Below are positions 8,066-16,671 of a DNA stretch of 64,000 nucleotides, one piece after another. The first letter of the stretch is position 1. The number at the start of each line of letters is the position of its first letter. Source of the DNA: Gammaproteobacteria bacterium (GTDB lineage: Bacteria > Pseudomonadota > Gammaproteobacteria > Burkholderiales > Gallionellaceae); the NCBI GenBank assembly GCA_018814405.1, contig JAHIZO010000007.1:62001-126000 (forward strand), given 5' to 3'. The notes beneath the pieces are model-generated. The model was not told where the DNA came from. It searched no databases and saw nothing but the letters and a program-made list of their open reading frames with translations. Made by a program: the position numbers and the translations under genes.

Positions 8066-8695
8066 ATGAACAATCTCCTCAGCCAGGTCTCCTATCCGGT
8101 GTTTCTATACATGACCCTGCTTTTCTTTCTGATCGCCAGCGTGTTCTCTTTTCTGGTCGGCGTAGGACTTTCCTTCAGAAGTCGGCGTGCTCTACGCTTG
8201 TTCGATGCCTTGAATGGCTGGGTGTCCATGCGCAAGATGCTCAAACCCCTCTCCATGAAGCACGAGGTTGAGCCCACCTTGATGAAACAACCTGTCTGGC
8301 TCGGAACGACCATCATCGCCGGTGCAGCAACCGCGCTCTACCTATTGCAGGATGTCAGCTTGCAGCCAGCCTTGTTGCTATTTGACGGCAGCCTGACCCC
8401 ATTCGAAATGGAGAGCGTGGCCGACAACCTGAAAACATTCCTGTTGGTCGGCAACGCCCTCTGTCTGCTGGTCGGGATATCCATCATGTTCTTCCCGCGC
8501 ACACTGACTGTGGTCGAGCGCTATACGGATCATTGGTACACCGCCCGCCGCAGCACGCGCGTACTGGACGAGATGCATATGGAAGTGGATAGGTGGGTGC
8601 TGAATCATCCGACCAGCGTTGGCATCACCATGTCACTGATGTCACTAAGCCTTGGGATGATGATGTACAGCCTGATGCAGAACCTGCCCGCCTGA
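8066..8695 (+). CDS. Uncharacterised four-helix membrane protein
   Basis: A 209-residue protein I do not recognise. Four hydrophobic segments are clear: about residues 8-33 (FLYMTLLFFLIASVFSFLVG), 76-97 (LGTTIIAGAATALYLL), 128-148 (LLVGNALCLLVGISIMFF) and 186-206 (ITMSLMSLSLGMMMYSLM). They are joined by basic or amphipathic loops containing RSRRALRLFDALNGW and ERYTDHWYTARRSTRVLDE. The third to fourth segment spacing leaves a conserved-looking Trp/Tyr/Arg-rich cytoplasmic or periplasmic loop. It is monocistronic with its own candidate promoter, divergent from argA. The gene's composition matches its neighbours. No function is proposed beyond an inner-membrane location. Confidence 0.75.
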   Translation: MNNLLSQVSYPVFLYMTLLFFLIASVFSFLVGVGLSFRSRRALRLFDALNGWVSMRKMLKPLSMKHEVEPTLMKQPVWLGTTIIAGAATALYLLQDVSLQPALLLFDGSLTPFEMESVADNLKTFLLVGNALCLLVGISIMFFPRTLTVVERYTDHWYTARRSTRVLDEMHMEVDRWVLNHPTSVGITMSLMSLSLGMMMYSLMQNLPA

Positions 8696-8698
8696 TCA

Positions 8699-8785
8699 TC
8701 ATTCCTCGTCCAGGAGTTTGCCGGCGATAGCCCAGTTCTCGTCGGGCAGTTCGTCGAAAGCGATGTAGGTGTGCGACTGCGACAC
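8699..8785 (-). pseudogene. Truncated second copy of the tautomerase gene (C-terminal fragment)
   Basis: The minus-strand frame ending at TGA 8699-8701 encodes HTYIAFDELPDENWAIAGK and on to LLDEE, nearly identical in protein to the last 24 residues of the intact tautomerase just upstream (TYISFDELPEENWAIAGK). At DNA level many third positions differ, so the duplication is not recent. Upstream of about 8785 the similarity stops and no N-terminal half with the catalytic proline is present. It looks like the remnant of a tandem paralogue whose 5' part was lost. Confidence 0.75.
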
Positions 8786-8832
8786 GTTACTGGCGTAGCC
8801 AGCCGCTTGCGGGAGCAGTCGCCGCCACACCG

Positions 8833-9018
8833 TTACGCTTCGTCCAATAGCTTGCCGGCAATTGCCCAATTTTCCTCAGGCAGTTCATCGAAGGAGATAT
8901 AGGTGTAGCTCGCCGGTTTGTGCGCGATGCGTTCCAACGTATCGGTGATCTCTGCGGCGATCTTTGCTTTCTGTTCGCGGCTCAATGTTCCCGCGATGCG
9001 GATGTTCACATAAGGCAT
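8833..9018 (-). CDS. 4-oxalocrotonate tautomerase family protein
   Basis: A 61-residue member of the tautomerase superfamily. After removal of Met the N-terminal catalytic proline is exposed (MPYVNIRIAG), followed by the usual beta-alpha-beta unit with a Lys/Arg-rich helix (TLSREQKAKIAAEITDTLER) and the C-terminal strand (TYISFDELPEENW). Such enzymes form hexamers and move protons between keto and enol forms; the natural substrate here is unknown. A degenerate second copy lies directly downstream. It follows rsmE in the same direction with a 15-base gap, so the two may share a transcript. Confidence 0.9.
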   Translation of the reverse strand: MPYVNIRIAGTLSREQKAKIAAEITDTLERIAHKPASYTYISFDELPEENWAIAGKLLDEA

Positions 9019-9033
9019 GCGCGCCTCCTTCTG

Positions 9034-9774
9034 CTAGTTGAAATCGCCCCACAGGGTCTGAATGGCGGTGATACCTGCGATGGCCGCCGTCTCGGTGCGC
9101 AATACACGCGGCCCGAGCAGGATGGGTGCGAAACCGACTTGTTGTGCGACATTGGCTTCATCCGCAGTAAAGCCGCCTTCAGGCCCGATCAATAGCGTCA
9201 CGCGTTCTTGTGGTTTGGCTTGCGCCTTAAGCGCACAGGCCCCGCCCGGCATCAGAATGAATTTGCTGCCGCTTTGGGCGCGTGTGGTCTGTAACCATTC
9301 CGCCATGGTGACAGGAGGCAGGATGCTTGGCATGTCGTTGCGGCCGCACTGTTCGCAAGCCGAGATGATGACGTTCTGCCAATGTTGGGCACGTTTCTCT
9401 GCGCGTGCACCGGTCAGTTTCGCCACACTGCGTTGCGCTTGGATGGGCACGATCTCAGTCGCGCCCAGTTCAGTGGCTTTTTGTATCACCCAGTCCATCT
9501 TCTCGCTGCTGCATAGGGATTGCGCCAGCACGATCTGCAATTCACCGCCCTGCTGTTGCACCATGCAGGTTTGCAGATTGCCCAGATATACATGCTTGCC
9601 CGTGATGCTGTTGATGGTGGCATCCAACGCATTGCCTAGGCCGTCGAAGATCTGCACCGCATCGCCGACACGCAGACGCAATACACGGCTGGCGTGATGA
9701 GCGGCTTCGGGCGGCAATTCGCAGTGGTTGTTTTGCGGGAGCGGCGGCGGACAATAGAATCTGGGGGCTGACAT
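9034..9774 (-). CDS. rsmE: 16S rRNA (uracil1498-N3)-methyltransferase RsmE
   Basis: Methylates N3 of U1498 in helix 44 of 16S rRNA using S-adenosylmethionine. The track start (9837) adds a non-homologous leader; the ATG at 9774 (MSAPRFYCPP) gives 246 residues, the usual size. The N-terminal PUA-like part contains HHASRVLRLRVGD and the C-terminal SPOUT (deep trefoil knot) domain carries the signature LLIGPEGGFTADE and the final knot block ILLGPRVLRTETA. It is divergent from the thioredoxin-like gene across a 77-base spacer and upstream of the tautomerase gene. Confidence 0.95.
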   Translation of the reverse strand: MSAPRFYCPPPLPQNNHCELPPEAAHHASRVLRLRVGDAVQIFDGLGNALDATINSITGKHVYLGNLQTCMVQQQGGELQIVLAQSLCSSEKMDWVIQKATELGATEIVPIQAQRSVAKLTGARAEKRAQHWQNVIISACEQCGRNDMPSILPPVTMAEWLQTTRAQSGSKFILMPGGACALKAQAKPQERVTLLIGPEGGFTADEANVAQQVGFAPILLGPRVLRTETAAIAGITAIQTLWGDFN

Positions 9775-9851
9775 GGTGAACCGTAGGCATCTGAATGGGC
9801 GTGATAATATAACGCCGCAAAAAATCACGCTGTTCATCAGGAGGAAGTTTC

Positions 9852-10412
9852 ATGGTCAGTCTGCAACCACCATTGTGCGATTTCGGCTGGAAGGCGCTGC
9901 CTTTCGACTTGCCGGGAGCCGATGGCAAGCGCTATTCACTGGAGAATGCTCGCGGCCCCAACGGCCTGCTGGTGATGTTCATCTGCAACCACTGCCCCTA
10001 CGTAAAATCCATCCGCGAGCGCATCATCCGCGATGTGCGCGAGCTGCAACAGCACGGCATCAACGCCATCGCTATCATGTCGAACGACCCGGCCGACTAT
10101 GAAGAGGACTCCTTCGATAACATGAAGAAGGTGGCACAGGAGTTCAGTTATCCCTTCCCTTATGTGTGGGATGAGACGCAGCAGATCGCCAAGAATTACG
10201 GTGCAGTCTGCACGCCGGATTTCTTCGGCTTCAACGCCAAGATGGAATTGCAATATCGCGGCCGTCTGGATGCTTCGCGCAAAGAAGCGGCGCCGGATGC
10301 CAAGCGCGATCTGTTCGAAGCCATGCTGCAAGTGGCACAGACCGGTCAGGGCCCGCGCGAGCAGATCGCCAGCATGGGCTGTTCCATCAAATGGAAAGGC
10401 GAAGCAGCGTGA
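9852..10412 (+). CDS. Thioredoxin-fold (redoxin/AhpC-TSA type) protein
   Basis: A 186-residue cytoplasmic thioredoxin-like protein of the group often annotated as thioredoxin family or peroxiredoxin-like. The active-site region is MFICNHCPYVKS (Cys-Asn-His-Cys, about residues 41-44), a CxxC followed by the Pro-Tyr-Val seen in this subgroup. The cis-proline region is VCTPDFFGF and the core includes FPYVWDETQQIAKNYG. There is no signal peptide. A strong ribosome-binding site (AGGAGGAA, about 9839-9846) precedes the ATG. The stop overlaps the GTG of trkA (GTGA), indicating coupling to the potassium-uptake genes, which is an unusual partner. Confidence 0.88.
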   Translation: MVSLQPPLCDFGWKALPFDLPGADGKRYSLENARGPNGLLVMFICNHCPYVKSIRERIIRDVRELQQHGINAIAIMSNDPADYEEDSFDNMKKVAQEFSYPFPYVWDETQQIAKNYGAVCTPDFFGFNAKMELQYRGRLDASRKEAAPDAKRDLFEAMLQVAQTGQGPREQIASMGCSIKWKGEAA

Positions 10413-11782
10413 AGATCCTCATCCTCGGCGCAGGGCAGGTCGGTTCCTCTGTTGCCGAAAGTCTGGTCGGCGAAGCGAACGACATCACCATCATCGACTC
10501 CGATGCCGATAAATTACGCGTACTGCAGGACAGGCTGGATCTGCGCACCGTGGTTGGCAACGCAGCCCACCCTTCCACACTGGAACAGGCAGGTATCGCC
10601 GATGCCGATATGTTGCTGGCGGTAACACAAAGCGACGAGGTGAATCTGGTTGCCTGCAAACTGGCGGCCAGCCTTTACAACACACCGACCCGCATCGCTC
10701 GCATCCGTGCCACGGACTATCTGAACCGGCCCGAGATCTTCGAAAAGGATATGCTGAGTGTGGATTTTTCCATCTGCCCCGAGCAGATCCTTACCGAATA
10801 CATCGTCAAGCTGATCGAGTTCCCGGAAGCCTTGCAAGTGCAGAAGTTCTCGCAGGGCAAAGCTTCGCTGGCCGCTGTGCGCGCTTTCAGGGGCGGGCCA
10901 CTGGTGGGCCAGCCCCTTTCCTTTTTGCGCACCGACATGCCGCAGGTCGAGGCCCGTGTGGCCGCCATCTTCCGCCATGATCGCCCTATCACTCCCGAAG
11001 GAACTACCGTGGTCGAAGACGGGGATGAAGTGTTCTTCATCGCCGCTACCGAGAACATCCGCAGCGTGCTTCACGAACTGCGCCGCATGGACAAACCGGT
11101 TAAGCGCGTCGCTATCGTCGGCGGCGGCAACATCGGTTTCCGTCTGGCCAAAGCGATCGAGAATGATTATCAGGTGAAGCTGATCGAGTACGACAAAAAG
11201 GCCTGCACGCGCCTTGCCAGCCAGCTCACCAACACGCTGGTACTGAACGGGGATGGCACCGACGAGAAATTGATGCAACAGGAGCACATCGGCGATGTGG
11301 ATGTGTTCTGTGCACTGACCAACGATGATGAGAACAACATCATGTCTGCCCTGCTGGCCAAACAGGCCGGTGCCCGCAAAGTGATCGCCCTGATTAACCG
11401 CAGTGCTTATGTAGATCTGTTGCAAGGCGGCAAGATCGACATCGCGCTGTCGCCCGCCCAGGTCACCATCGGCTCGTTGCTGGCTTATGTTCGTCAGGGC
11501 GATGTGGTTGCCGTGCATTCGCTGCGACGCGGTGCCGCTGAAGCACTGGAACTGGTCGCGCATGGCGATCAGAACTCTTCACGCGTGGTCGGCCGGCGCC
11601 TCGATCAACTCGACCTGCCCAAGGGAGCGACCATCGGCGCCATCGTGCGCAACCGCGAGGTGATCATCGCCCACCACGACACCGTTATTGAAGCCGAAGA
11701 TCATGTGATCGTGTTCGTCATCGACAAGAAGATGGTGAAGAAGGTCGAAAAACTGTTCCAGGTCAGCCTCGGGTTCTTCTGA
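10409..11782 (+). CDS. trkA: Trk system potassium uptake protein TrkA
   Basis: Peripheral NAD(H)-binding regulator of the TrkH potassium channel-like transporter. The start is the GTG at 10409 (VKILILGAGQVGSS), overlapping the previous stop; the track start lies six codons earlier. The 457-residue protein has the duplicated RCK arrangement: RCK-N with GxGxxG (GAGQVG) and acidic IIDSDADKL, RCK-C, then a second RCK-N (IVGGGNIGFRLAK) and RCK-C. It overlaps trkH by a TGATG junction, so subunits are made together. The neighbours rsmE and the thioredoxin gene have no obvious link to potassium transport. Confidence 0.96.
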   Translation: MKILILGAGQVGSSVAESLVGEANDITIIDSDADKLRVLQDRLDLRTVVGNAAHPSTLEQAGIADADMLLAVTQSDEVNLVACKLAASLYNTPTRIARIRATDYLNRPEIFEKDMLSVDFSICPEQILTEYIVKLIEFPEALQVQKFSQGKASLAAVRAFRGGPLVGQPLSFLRTDMPQVEARVAAIFRHDRPITPEGTTVVEDGDEVFFIAATENIRSVLHELRRMDKPVKRVAIVGGGNIGFRLAKAIENDYQVKLIEYDKKACTRLASQLTNTLVLNGDGTDEKLMQQEHIGDVDVFCALTNDDENNIMSALLAKQAGARKVIALINRSAYVDLLQGGKIDIALSPAQVTIGSLLAYVRQGDVVAVHSLRRGAAEALELVAHGDQNSSRVVGRRLDQLDLPKGATIGAIVRNREVIIAHHDTVIEAEDHVIVFVIDKKMVKKVEKLFQVSLGFF

Positions 11783-13242
11783 TGGGTCGCGCCCTGACGG
11801 TTATCAATGCGCTGGGTTTGCTGCTGGTGATGTTCAGCCTCACTTACAGCCTGCCCATCATCACGGCGCTGGTGTACGACGATCACGCGATACTGGTCGA
11901 TTTTTTGGCCGCCATGTTGTGGACGGCCAGCTCCGGCATCCTGATGTGGTTGCTGACACGCCGTTATAAAGGTGAACTCTCCATTCGTCACGGCTATCTG
12001 CTGGTGGTAACCATGTGGACCGGGATGCCGCTGTTCGCTACGCTGCCTCTGCTGCTGGCTATTCCAGGCCTGAGTTTCACCGATGCCTATTTCGAATCCA
12101 TGTCCGGCATCACCACTACCGGGGCAACAGTATTGACCGGTCTGGACAACATGTCCCCCGCAATCAACATCTGGCGGCATGAGATGGAATGGCTGGGCGG
12201 GCTGGGCATCATCGTGCTGGCAGTCGCCGTGTTGCCGCTGCTGGGCATCGGCGGCCGTCAATTGTTCAAGGCCGAGACCCCGGGGCCGATGAAGGACAGC
12301 GCGTTGACACCACGCATCGCCGATACCGCGCGCAACTTGTGGGTCGTGTATGCGGTGATCACCCTCGCCTGCATCCTGACACTCAAATGGGCGGGCATGG
12401 ATTGGCTGGATGCGATCTGTCACGGCTTCTCCACCACCGGTTTAGGCGGCTTTTCCACGCATGACAGCAGTGTCGCGTTTTTCAATTCGCCACTGATCGA
12501 ATTCGTGATGATGGTGTTCATGCTGTTTGCAGTGATCAATTTCGCCACCCACTTCCTCGCCTGGCGTGGCAAGACTTTGCGCGTCTATCTTTTCGATACC
12601 GAGGCACAAGCTGCGCTGGGCTTGATCGTTACCAGCTGCTTCGGCATCGCCCTCTTCCTCTGGGTGAACAACGTTTACCCGGATTTCCTGACCGCCTTGC
12701 GCCACGCCAGCTTCAACGTCGTCTCCATCGGTGCCAGCTCCGGTTTCGCCAGTGTCGACTACGGGCAATGGCCGATCTTTGCGCCCTTGTGGATGCTATT
12801 CGTCGGCTGTATCGCGGCCAGTTCCGGTTCCACCGGTGGCGGCATCAAAATGATCCGTACACTGGTGTTGGTAAAACAGGCGGGGCGCGAATTCGTCAAG
12901 CTGCTGCACCCGAACGCGGTCAATCCGATGAAGATCGGCGGGCACGTGATCGCCAACAACATCGTGTTCGCGGTATTGGGCTTCATCTTCCTGTATTTCA
13001 TAACCATCGCTTCGCTGACTTTCCTGCTGCTGATCAGCGGCTTGGACTTCATTACGGCTTTCTCGGCGGTGCTGGCCTGCGTCAATAACTTCGGTCCCGG
13101 CCTCGGCATGGTCGGTCCGGCATCCAACTATCAGGGGCTTACCGACTTCCAGACCTGGGTGTGTGCTTTCGGCATGTTGGTCGGCCGACTGGAGATCTTC
13201 ACCGTGCTGATCCTGTTCACGCCCGCCTTCTGGCGCCGATAA
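11782..13242 (+). CDS. trkH: Trk system potassium transporter TrkH
   Basis: Membrane channel-like subunit of the Trk potassium uptake system, 486 residues with about ten hydrophobic segments arranged as four M1-P-M2 repeats. Selectivity-filter-like loops include SGITTTGATVL, GFSTTGLGGFSTHD, SIGASSGFAS and NNFGPGLGMVGP, each with the glycine expected at the filter. It is translationally coupled to trkA. A GC-rich hairpin without a T-tract (about 13282-13303) lies after the stop, before pilG; it might end the transcript but is not a standard terminator. Confidence 0.96.
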   Translation: MGRALTVINALGLLLVMFSLTYSLPIITALVYDDHAILVDFLAAMLWTASSGILMWLLTRRYKGELSIRHGYLLVVTMWTGMPLFATLPLLLAIPGLSFTDAYFESMSGITTTGATVLTGLDNMSPAINIWRHEMEWLGGLGIIVLAVAVLPLLGIGGRQLFKAETPGPMKDSALTPRIADTARNLWVVYAVITLACILTLKWAGMDWLDAICHGFSTTGLGGFSTHDSSVAFFNSPLIEFVMMVFMLFAVINFATHFLAWRGKTLRVYLFDTEAQAALGLIVTSCFGIALFLWVNNVYPDFLTALRHASFNVVSIGASSGFASVDYGQWPIFAPLWMLFVGCIAASSGSTGGGIKMIRTLVLVKQAGREFVKLLHPNAVNPMKIGGHVIANNIVFAVLGFIFLYFITIASLTFLLLISGLDFITAFSAVLACVNNFGPGLGMVGPASNYQGLTDFQTWVCAFGMLVGRLEIFTVLILFTPAFWRR

Positions 13243-13342
13243 ACACGTTGAGGCGGCAGGGACAAATGGGGTAGGATTCGCCCGTATCGCGGCGGCGATG
13301 CGGTAGGAGGGGGATTCGTTCCAACTAACTTGGGTGTACAGC

Positions 13343-13750
13343 ATGAGCGATAGTCTGGCCGGGATAAGTGTATTACTGATAGACGATAGCAACACCATAC
13401 GCCGTAGCGGCGAGATCTTCCTGTCGCAAGCAGGCGCCAAAGTGGTACTGGCCGAAGATGGGTTTGATGGCCTGTCGAAGGTGGTCGATCACAAACCTGA
13501 CATCATCTTCGTCGATGTCATGATGCCCCGGCTGGATGGCTACCAAACCTGCGCACTCATCAAGAACCACCGCGATTTCAAGGATGTGCCTGTAGTGATG
13601 TTGACCAGCAAGGACACGCTGTTCGACCGCGCCCGCGGCAAGCTGGTCGGTTCCGACCAGTATCTGACCAAACCATTCAGCAAAAAGAGTCTGATTGAGG
13701 CGGTCATCGCCCATACGCAACAATACGAGGATGTGGATTATGGCAATTAG
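13343..13750 (+). CDS. pilG: Twitching-motility response regulator PilG
   Basis: A 135-residue stand-alone CheY-like receiver. The ATG at 13343 (MSDSLAGISVLLIDDSNT) is preferred over the GTG at 13334. Acidic pair DD in LLIDDS, the phospho-acceptor Asp in IIFVDVMMPRLDGYQ, the Thr/Ser in VMLTSKDT and the Lys in YLTKPFSK are all present. PilG activates type IV pilus extension through FimX/PilB-type systems in Pseudomonas. It is the first gene of the pilGHIJ-chpA cluster and overlaps pilH (ATG inside the last codons). Confidence 0.93.
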   Translation: MSDSLAGISVLLIDDSNTIRRSGEIFLSQAGAKVVLAEDGFDGLSKVVDHKPDIIFVDVMMPRLDGYQTCALIKNHRDFKDVPVVMLTSKDTLFDRARGKLVGSDQYLTKPFSKKSLIEAVIAHTQQYEDVDYGN

Positions 13751-14105
13751 CAAAGTGATGGTAGTGGACGACTCGGCAACAGAGCGCCACGTTTTGGGGG
13801 ACATCCTCGGCAAGAAGGGTTTTCAGGTGGTCTATGCTGAAAGCGGCGAACAGGCAGTGGCGAATTCCAAGACCGAATTGCCCGACCTGATCCTGATGGA
13901 TGTGGTGATGCCCGGACTCAACGGCTTCCAGGCCACGCGCGCCATCACCCATGACGATGCGACCAAACACATCCCCATCATCATCTGTACCACCAAAGGG
14001 CAGGAGACCGACAAGGTGTGGGGACTGCGTCAGGGCGCCAAGGATTACGTCACCAAGCCGATCAGCGCCGACGAGTTACTCGGCAAGATCGCCGCACTCG
14101 GCTGA
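13740..14105 (+). CDS. pilH: Twitching-motility response regulator PilH
   Basis: A 121-residue receiver-only protein starting at ATG 13740 (MAISKVMVVDDSATERHV), overlapping the end of pilG. Conserved receiver residues are visible: DD in VVDDSA, Asp in LILMDVVMPGLNGFQ, Thr in IICTTKG and Lys in DYVTKPISADELL. In the Pseudomonas system PilH acts as a phosphate sink or retraction-side regulator opposite PilG. The next gene, pilI, follows after 11 bases. Confidence 0.93.
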   Translation: MAISKVMVVDDSATERHVLGDILGKKGFQVVYAESGEQAVANSKTELPDLILMDVVMPGLNGFQATRAITHDDATKHIPIIICTTKGQETDKVWGLRQGAKDYVTKPISADELLGKIAALG

Positions 14106-14116
14106 TCCCCTAGACG

Positions 14117-14611
14117 ATGTCGAAACGCTTCAACCTGCGCGAATTCCAGCAACAAGTGCTGGATCGCCTCCAGGCGCAGACTGCCGGTGAAGGCCGCCAG
14201 TCGACACTGGGCATCCAGCTCGGGCAGGAGAATTGGCTGGTCGATATGACCGACATCAGCGAGGTCATGCCGATGCCACCGCTGACAGAGGTTCCCCTTA
14301 CAAAGAACTGGTACTGCGGTGTCGCCAACGTGCGTGGCAATCTGTACAGCATCATCGACCTGAACACCTATAACCGCCAGGAGGCGACCGCTCGTGACGC
14401 GCACAATCGCGTGATGCTGCTGGGACATCGCTATGCCTTCAACGCGGGATTGCTGGTGTCGCGTGTGCTGGGCCTGCGCAACACGGAAGATTGGACACAG
14501 CGCGAAGAGAACGGCACGACCAGTTATCAAGATCCCAGCGGCCAGATATGGCACAAGCTGGACATCCACCAATTGTTGTCACAACCAGAGTTTTTGCAGA
14601 TCGGGGAATGA
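14117..14611 (+). CDS. pilI: CheW-like adaptor PilI
   Basis: A 164-residue CheW-domain protein that couples the pilus chemoreceptor PilJ to the ChpA kinase. The CheW fold is recognised from LGIQLGQENWLVDMTDISEVMP, the strand pair around KNWYCGVANVRGNLYSIIDL and the C-terminal SGQIWHKLDIHQLL. The position between pilH and pilJ is the standard order of the Pil-Chp cluster. No signal peptide or membrane segment is present. Confidence 0.93.
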   Translation: MSKRFNLREFQQQVLDRLQAQTAGEGRQSTLGIQLGQENWLVDMTDISEVMPMPPLTEVPLTKNWYCGVANVRGNLYSIIDLNTYNRQEATARDAHNRVMLLGHRYAFNAGLLVSRVLGLRNTEDWTQREENGTTSYQDPSGQIWHKLDIHQLLSQPEFLQIGE

Positions 14612-14637
14612 ACCCCGTCGCACAGGGAGAATAAGAA

Positions 14638-16653
14638 ATGGCTTTCAAGTTACCGTTCGGAAAAACCTCACCCAAGCTCACCAAGCACGGGGCCGGCTCG
14701 CAGAAAGCCTCCAGCGCCATCCGTATTCCTTGGTTCAGCGATCAATCGTTCGACCGGCAACTGCGTATCCTGGGTTTCCTGCTGCTGGTATTTTTGATCG
14801 TTGCTGCCGTATTCACTTATCTCGATACCCGCACTTCGAGCGCAGGCTCACGCTATGTCGCCCAGGCTTCCAAGCTGCAATTGCTAGCTTTGCAACTGGC
14901 CAAACATGCGGAAGTCGCCAGTATCTCCGGTGAGAACGATGCGTTCGATGCGCTGCTCAGTACGCGCGCAGCATTCACGGACACACTGAACAGTCTGGAT
15001 AAGGGCAATGCCGAGCTGCCCGCCACGACAGGCGCGCCGCGCGACTCGCTGGATCTGCTGCTGCAAAAATGGCAGCGGCAGGAAATCCTGCTGAACCAAG
15101 TGGAAGAAGGTCGTCCTTTGCTGGTGACACTTGAGCGCGGCGCTTCGCTGCAACGCGACATGCTGCACCGCGCGGATGTCATCGCTTTGCGTGCACCGCT
15201 TGTTTATGCCCAGAAAGCCGCCCGTTTGCAATTGCTGCTCGAGCAGATTGTAGGTGCGGTACAGACCGTACAGACTTCCTCGTCCATCGATATTCTCGCG
15301 ACCCTCCCCGACAAGATGCAGGCTGCCCGAGCCCTGTTCAGCGAATTGCCGCAAACCGACTCCGACGTGCTGGAATTGGCTGAAGAGTTCGAAGGCTATC
15401 AAAACGTGGTGGGCTTCATCATCTCCAACCAGAAGACTTTGCTCAGTTCACGCCAGGCCGCGCAGCAACTGCTGAATGAGGATGCGCGCATGCAGTCACT
15501 GATGCAGAACCTGCTGAATGCATATGAACAATCCGGCTCGAATCGCCTCACCAGCTTCGTGGTCGCCTTCTCCGGCGGTATGTTGCTGTTGCTGCTGTTG
15601 CTGCTGTCCAAGATCTATCTGGATGAATCGCAGCGCCGCGAGCACGACTCCGCCCGTATCAACCGCCAGAACCAGCAAGCCATTCTGCGCTTGATGAACG
15701 AACTGTCAGATCTGGCAGACGGCGACCTGAGTGCCAAAGCGACCGTCTCGGAAGACATCACCGGCGCCATCGCCGACTCGATCAATTACACCACGGACGA
15801 ACTGCGTAAGTTGGTAGCACGCGTTATCACCGCCTCGGAGCAAGTGAACAAGGCCACCAGCGATGCGGGTACTGTCGCCAAAGGCCTGTTGAACGCGGCG
15901 GGCAAACAGGCTGAAGAGATCCGCGAAGCCGGTAGTGCGGTGGAGCTGATGACCAAGTCCATTCAGGAGGTCGACAGCAGTGCGGCACAGGCTTCGCAAG
16001 TGGCGTCTCGTACTTTGCAGGTGACAGAACAGGGCGCCAAGGCTGTGCAGACTTCCGTGACTGGTATGGATAGTATCCGCGAGCAGATCCAGGAAACGTC
16101 CAAACGCATCAAGCGTCTGGGCGAGAGCTCGCAGGAGATCGGCGAGATCGTGGACCTGATCTCGGACATCACCGAGCAGACCAACGTGCTGGCTTTGAAC
16201 GCTGCCATTCAGGCGGCTTCGGCCGGTGAAGCGGGACGCGGCTTCGCGGTGGTGGCGGAAGAGGTGCAGCGCCTCGCGGAACGTTCCGGCGAGGCGACCA
16301 AGCAGATCGGCTTGCTCGTGAAAACGATTCAGGGCGACACCAATGATGCGGTGGCCGCGATGGAGAAGAGCACGCAAGGCGTGGTCGAAGGTGCGCAACT
16401 TGCCGATGACGCCGGTCATTCGCTGCAAGAGATTGAAAAAGCCACGCGAGAACTGACCGACCTGGTGAACAGTATCTCGGTCTCCACCCAGGTGCAGACC
16501 GACATGGCGCAGGAAGTTGCGTCAGCGATGGCCGACATCCTGAAAATCACGGAACAAACCACCAAGGGTACCCAGCTCACCAGTGCTTCAGTCAACCAGC
16601 TGGAAGGCTTGGCCAAAGAACTGAGTGGTTCGGTCTCTGGCTTCAAACTCTAA
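14638..16653 (+). CDS. pilJ: Type IV pilus methyl-accepting chemotaxis protein PilJ
   Basis: A 671-residue chemoreceptor. Transmembrane segments lie near residues 41-60 (ILGFLLLVFLIVAAVFTYL) and 304-326 (VVAFSGGMLLLLLLLLSKIYL). The periplasmic part between them has two PilJ-type helical modules (repeated LxLLAxQLAKHA and LRLQLLLEQIV patterns). A HAMP-like linker follows, then a signalling domain whose tip reads VLALNAAIQAASAGEAGRGF, joined to VVAEEVQRLAERS. In Pseudomonas PilJ senses pilus/surface signals. It is followed after 18 bases by chpA. The very N-terminal 30 residues are a basic cytoplasmic extension. Confidence 0.95.
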   Translation: MAFKLPFGKTSPKLTKHGAGSQKASSAIRIPWFSDQSFDRQLRILGFLLLVFLIVAAVFTYLDTRTSSAGSRYVAQASKLQLLALQLAKHAEVASISGENDAFDALLSTRAAFTDTLNSLDKGNAELPATTGAPRDSLDLLLQKWQRQEILLNQVEEGRPLLVTLERGASLQRDMLHRADVIALRAPLVYAQKAARLQLLLEQIVGAVQTVQTSSSIDILATLPDKMQAARALFSELPQTDSDVLELAEEFEGYQNVVGFIISNQKTLLSSRQAAQQLLNEDARMQSLMQNLLNAYEQSGSNRLTSFVVAFSGGMLLLLLLLLSKIYLDESQRREHDSARINRQNQQAILRLMNELSDLADGDLSAKATVSEDITGAIADSINYTTDELRKLVARVITASEQVNKATSDAGTVAKGLLNAAGKQAEEIREAGSAVELMTKSIQEVDSSAAQASQVASRTLQVTEQGAKAVQTSVTGMDSIREQIQETSKRIKRLGESSQEIGEIVDLISDITEQTNVLALNAAIQAASAGEAGRGFAVVAEEVQRLAERSGEATKQIGLLVKTIQGDTNDAVAAMEKSTQGVVEGAQLADDAGHSLQEIEKATRELTDLVNSISVSTQVQTDMAQEVASAMADILKITEQTTKGTQLTSASVNQLEGLAKELSGSVSGFKL

Positions 16654-16671
16654 TCACGGCACAGGCATCTA

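Noticed and set aside
10514-11563. 349-residue minus-strand ORF opposite trkA
   Set aside because: Antisense shadow of trkA, with His/Gln-rich low-quality sequence and no ribosome-binding site.
13282-13303. Terminator after trkH
   Set aside because: The CCGTATCGC/GCGATGCGG hairpin is strong but lacks any T-tract, so I did not list it as an intrinsic terminator.
15706-16428. 240-residue minus-strand ORF opposite pilJ
   Set aside because: Antisense to the conserved chemoreceptor signalling domain; His/Arg/Leu-rich product typical of a shadow frame.
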